In this document: piece after piece, positions 7,088-8,251 of the stretch
How positions within the stretch are numbered: position 1 is the first letter of the stretch
How the letters are laid out: every line of letters begins with the position of its first letter
From: Planctomycetota bacterium
GTDB lineage: Bacteria; Planctomycetota; Planctomycetia; Planctomycetales; Planctomycetaceae
DNA length: 8,251 nucleotides
Assembly (NCBI GenBank): GCA_024278285.1
Contig: JAJRTM010000189.1
Location: 1 to 8,251 of the forward strand
Direction: 5' to 3'
Position numbers and translations under genes: made by a program
The notes under the pieces: model-generated
What the model saw: only the letters and a program-made list of their open reading frames with translations
Database searches by the model: none
Told to the model about the DNA's origin: nothing

Positions 7088-7152
7088 GTAGGGTGCGTTG
7101 AAACGCACCAAATAAGGTATGCGGATAAAAGGTGCGTCATGACACACCCTAC
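7088..7152. repeat. Inverted pair of GTAG-headed palindromes between the HemX-like gene and hemA (BIME-like)
   Basis: The left unit at 7088-7109 is GTAG followed by the perfect hairpin GGTGCGT-TGAA-ACGCACC. The right unit at 7131-7152 is its inverted partner, GGTGCGT-CATG-ACACACC followed by CTAC, with one stem mismatch. The arms agree at 17 of 22 positions and are 21 nt apart. The pair ends 6 nt before the HemX-like stop codon (7159-7161) and could fold in the intercistronic mRNA, affecting stability or read-through into hemA. Confidence 0.7.
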
Positions 7153-7158
7153 ATAATA

Positions 7159-8007
7159 TCATCCATTGTGTGATTGTATTCCGATTAAACTGACCAGCAC
7201 TTGCAAGCCAAGAAGTGTGACGATAAGAAACCCGAACGCCCAGGCGGTCAGCATGGCGACTTGCCTGCCGTGCCCGGTTTTTTTTCTGGCGAGCCAGAGG
7301 AATAAAATGAACATCGCAACCCAGACAACGCAAAAGCCGATCACAATCGGGTCTTTCCAGGAGAAAATCGCTTTGCCGGTCGGAGAAGAAATCGCCATGC
7401 CGACACCGGTGATCAAGCCGATTGTTAACATCGGAAAAGAAACCATCACGGCCCAATAATTGAACCGTGCCAATGTTGCCAGCGGCGGCAGCGAAAAACC
7501 GGGACGCAAATTCATTTTCATTTTCAATCTGCGGTGCTGAAGCAGATACATCAGGCTGATAAGGAAACCGATGAACACACCCGTAATGCCAATCGAAAGA
7601 GACCCTGCATGCAGCATCGTCCAGAACCGTTCCGCCTGGGCCGCTTTACTGGGAGCATCGTCCAACAGCGCCGCCGCGACGACAAGCAGTAACACCACGG
7701 GCAGCACAAATAAACCGAACGAATTATATCCTTCGCGTTTACCGACTTTCAGCGAATAAACAAGATAAATCGCGACAACGAGCCAGCCGGAAACAAGCAG
7801 CCAATCGTGGCTCGAACTCAACAGCGGAGGCAACTGCGATTGAAAAGAACGCCCGAGCAAATACCAGGTATGCGCCACCAGACCCGCAGCAGTCACCAGA
7901 ACCGCAGCGATATGCTGCCACGGCTTCGCACGCCAAAGCCTGCTCAATTCCAGCACGAAGGCAAGAAAATAGCTGGCCAGAAAACAAATTAAATGAGTCT
8001 GTTGCAT
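7159..8007 (-). CDS. CcsA/HemX-family haem-related integral membrane protein
   Basis: 282 residues with about eight hydrophobic helices (roughly 5-22, 33-52, 67-86, 96-115, 133-156, 184-205, 219-240 and 248-273). The segments LHAGSLSIGITGVFIGFLISLMYLLQHRRLK and FPMLTIGLITGVGMA match the pattern of the cytochrome c assembly family (PF01578). The tryptophan-rich WWD haem-handling loop of true CcsA/CcmC/CcmF proteins is not seen. That absence and the position just upstream of hemA favour a HemX-like role; in Bacillus, HemX influences glutamyl-tRNA reductase level. Histidines 46 and 133 are candidate haem ligands, by inference. The ATG at 8005-8007 has no clear Shine-Dalgarno in the AT-rich leader. 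Family is well supported; the CcsA versus HemX distinction is less certain. Confidence 0.88.
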   Translation of the reverse strand: MQQTHLICFLASYFLAFVLELSRLWRAKPWQHIAAVLVTAAGLVAHTWYLLGRSFQSQLPPLLSSSHDWLLVSGWLVVAIYLVYSLKVGKREGYNSFGLFVLPVVLLLVVAAALLDDAPSKAAQAERFWTMLHAGSLSIGITGVFIGFLISLMYLLQHRRLKMKMNLRPGFSLPPLATLARFNYWAVMVSFPMLTIGLITGVGMAISSPTGKAIFSWKDPIVIGFCVVWVAMFILFLWLARKKTGHGRQVAMLTAWAFGFLIVTLLGLQVLVSLIGIQSHNG

Positions 8008-8050
8008 GAAAAAATTATTTTATCAATAGCCGGAATGAAACAAAATGATG

Positions 8051-8070
8051 AACCACGAATGACCGCGAAT
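8051..8070. repeat. ACGAAT-type periodic repeat upstream of the HemX-like gene
   Basis: AACCACGAAT followed by GACCGCGAAT, the same kind of unit as at 2500-2530. It lies in the 115-nt gap between the transposase end and the HemX-like start. Confidence 0.4.
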
Positions 8071-8095
8071 CTCTTTGAGTATTTTACTCCACAGT

Positions 8096-8116
8096 GTAGG
8101 ATGGCGTGCTTGCACC
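8096..8116 (+). repeat. Decayed REP-like palindrome copy
   Basis: GTAG followed by GATGGCGTGCTTGCACC matches the repeat at 2560-2580 exactly from TAGG onward, then diverges, losing the last bases of the outer stem. It ends 6 nt before the transposase stop codon. Confidence 0.6.
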
Positions 8117-8122
8117 TGTTGT

Positions 8123-8251
8123 TTATACATAAGTTTTTTTGCCGGGGCCGAAGGTGAGCCAGGCGAGGGTGAAGTCGGTCATGCGGCGGATGCCAATCCA
8201 GATCGGCTGGGGGCCGGGCGGGGCTTCCGTGTTGCGGTTGTTGTAACCTCC
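8123..8251 (-). mobile_element. C-terminal end of a transposase, probably IS4-like (partial, N-terminus beyond window)
   Basis: 42 codons plus TAA (8123-8125), open to the window edge. It begins GGYNNRNTEAPPGPQPIW and continues IGIRRMTDFTLAW. The arrangement GG..R....PGPQ.IW.G..R..DF..AW resembles the C-terminus of IS4-family DDE transposases. About 60% of these bases are G or C (78 of 129 by hand count), with strong preference for C in third positions, unlike neighbouring genes, which suggests acquired DNA. The DDE residues lie outside the window, so activity cannot be judged. Confidence is good that it is coding, moderate for the family. Confidence 0.62.

Noticed and set aside
8017..8022. 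TAAAAT on the minus strand as a -10 box for the HemX-like gene
   Set aside because: The -35 region at proper spacing is poor, and the implied transcript would start about 3 nt before the ATG; the leader is AT-rich enough for this to be chance.
2559..8116. Recurrent short palindromes considered as CRISPR repeats
   Set aside because: Copies are far apart, occur in both orientations, and have no regular spacers or cas genes nearby.

Overview
All seven genes in this window lie on the minus strand, and no RNA gene or CRISPR array was seen. Base composition is near 50% GC by eye. Several intergenic gaps are filled with short palindromic repeats, and some start codons have no visible Shine-Dalgarno sequence. 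An AAA+ ATPase with a winged-helix front half is a type I associate with Planctomycetes and some deltaproteobacterial lineages. Together these suggest a planctomycete of the Gimesia/Rubinisphaera kind. That placement is inference from sequence style, not a database match.

Reading in the direction of transcription (high to low coordinates), the window opens with the last 42 codons of a GC-rich, probably IS4-like transposase (8123-8251). Next comes a tetrapyrrole cluster: an eight-helix CcsA/HemX-family membrane protein (7159-8007), hemA encoding glutamyl-tRNA reductase (5743-7038, GTG start), and an RluA-type pseudouridine synthase (4961-5746) whose ATG overlaps the hemA stop by 4 nt. The HemX-HemA order resembles hem operons in other bacteria, so this block probably supplies and tunes 5-aminolevulinate synthesis, with the RNA-modifying enzyme carried along by translational coupling.

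A 465-nt gap follows (4496-4960). It holds a nested inverted-repeat element of about 113 nt and one palindromic repeat. After it lies a 539-residue AAA+ ATPase (2876-4495) with an acidic, probably disordered N-terminus and a winged-helix domain. A 10-bp stem that could terminate transcription straddles its stop codon.

The next gap (2404-2875) is built almost entirely of repeats. It leads into two acyltransferase genes that overlap by 14 nt: a CelD/FemAB-like soluble N-acyltransferase (1111-2403) and a membrane acyltransferase-3 protein (running off the window at position 1). The pair looks like a surface-polysaccharide modification module. The acyltransferase-3 protein has Asp where the family's RX10H motif has His.

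The most notable non-coding signal is two repeat families. Each consists of a GTAG tetranucleotide followed directly by a short hairpin, and each occurs at least once as a head-to-head inverted pair. This is the layout of REP/BIME elements mobilised by RAYT (TnpA-REP) HUH transposases. No RAYT gene lies in the window, so that link is a prediction.
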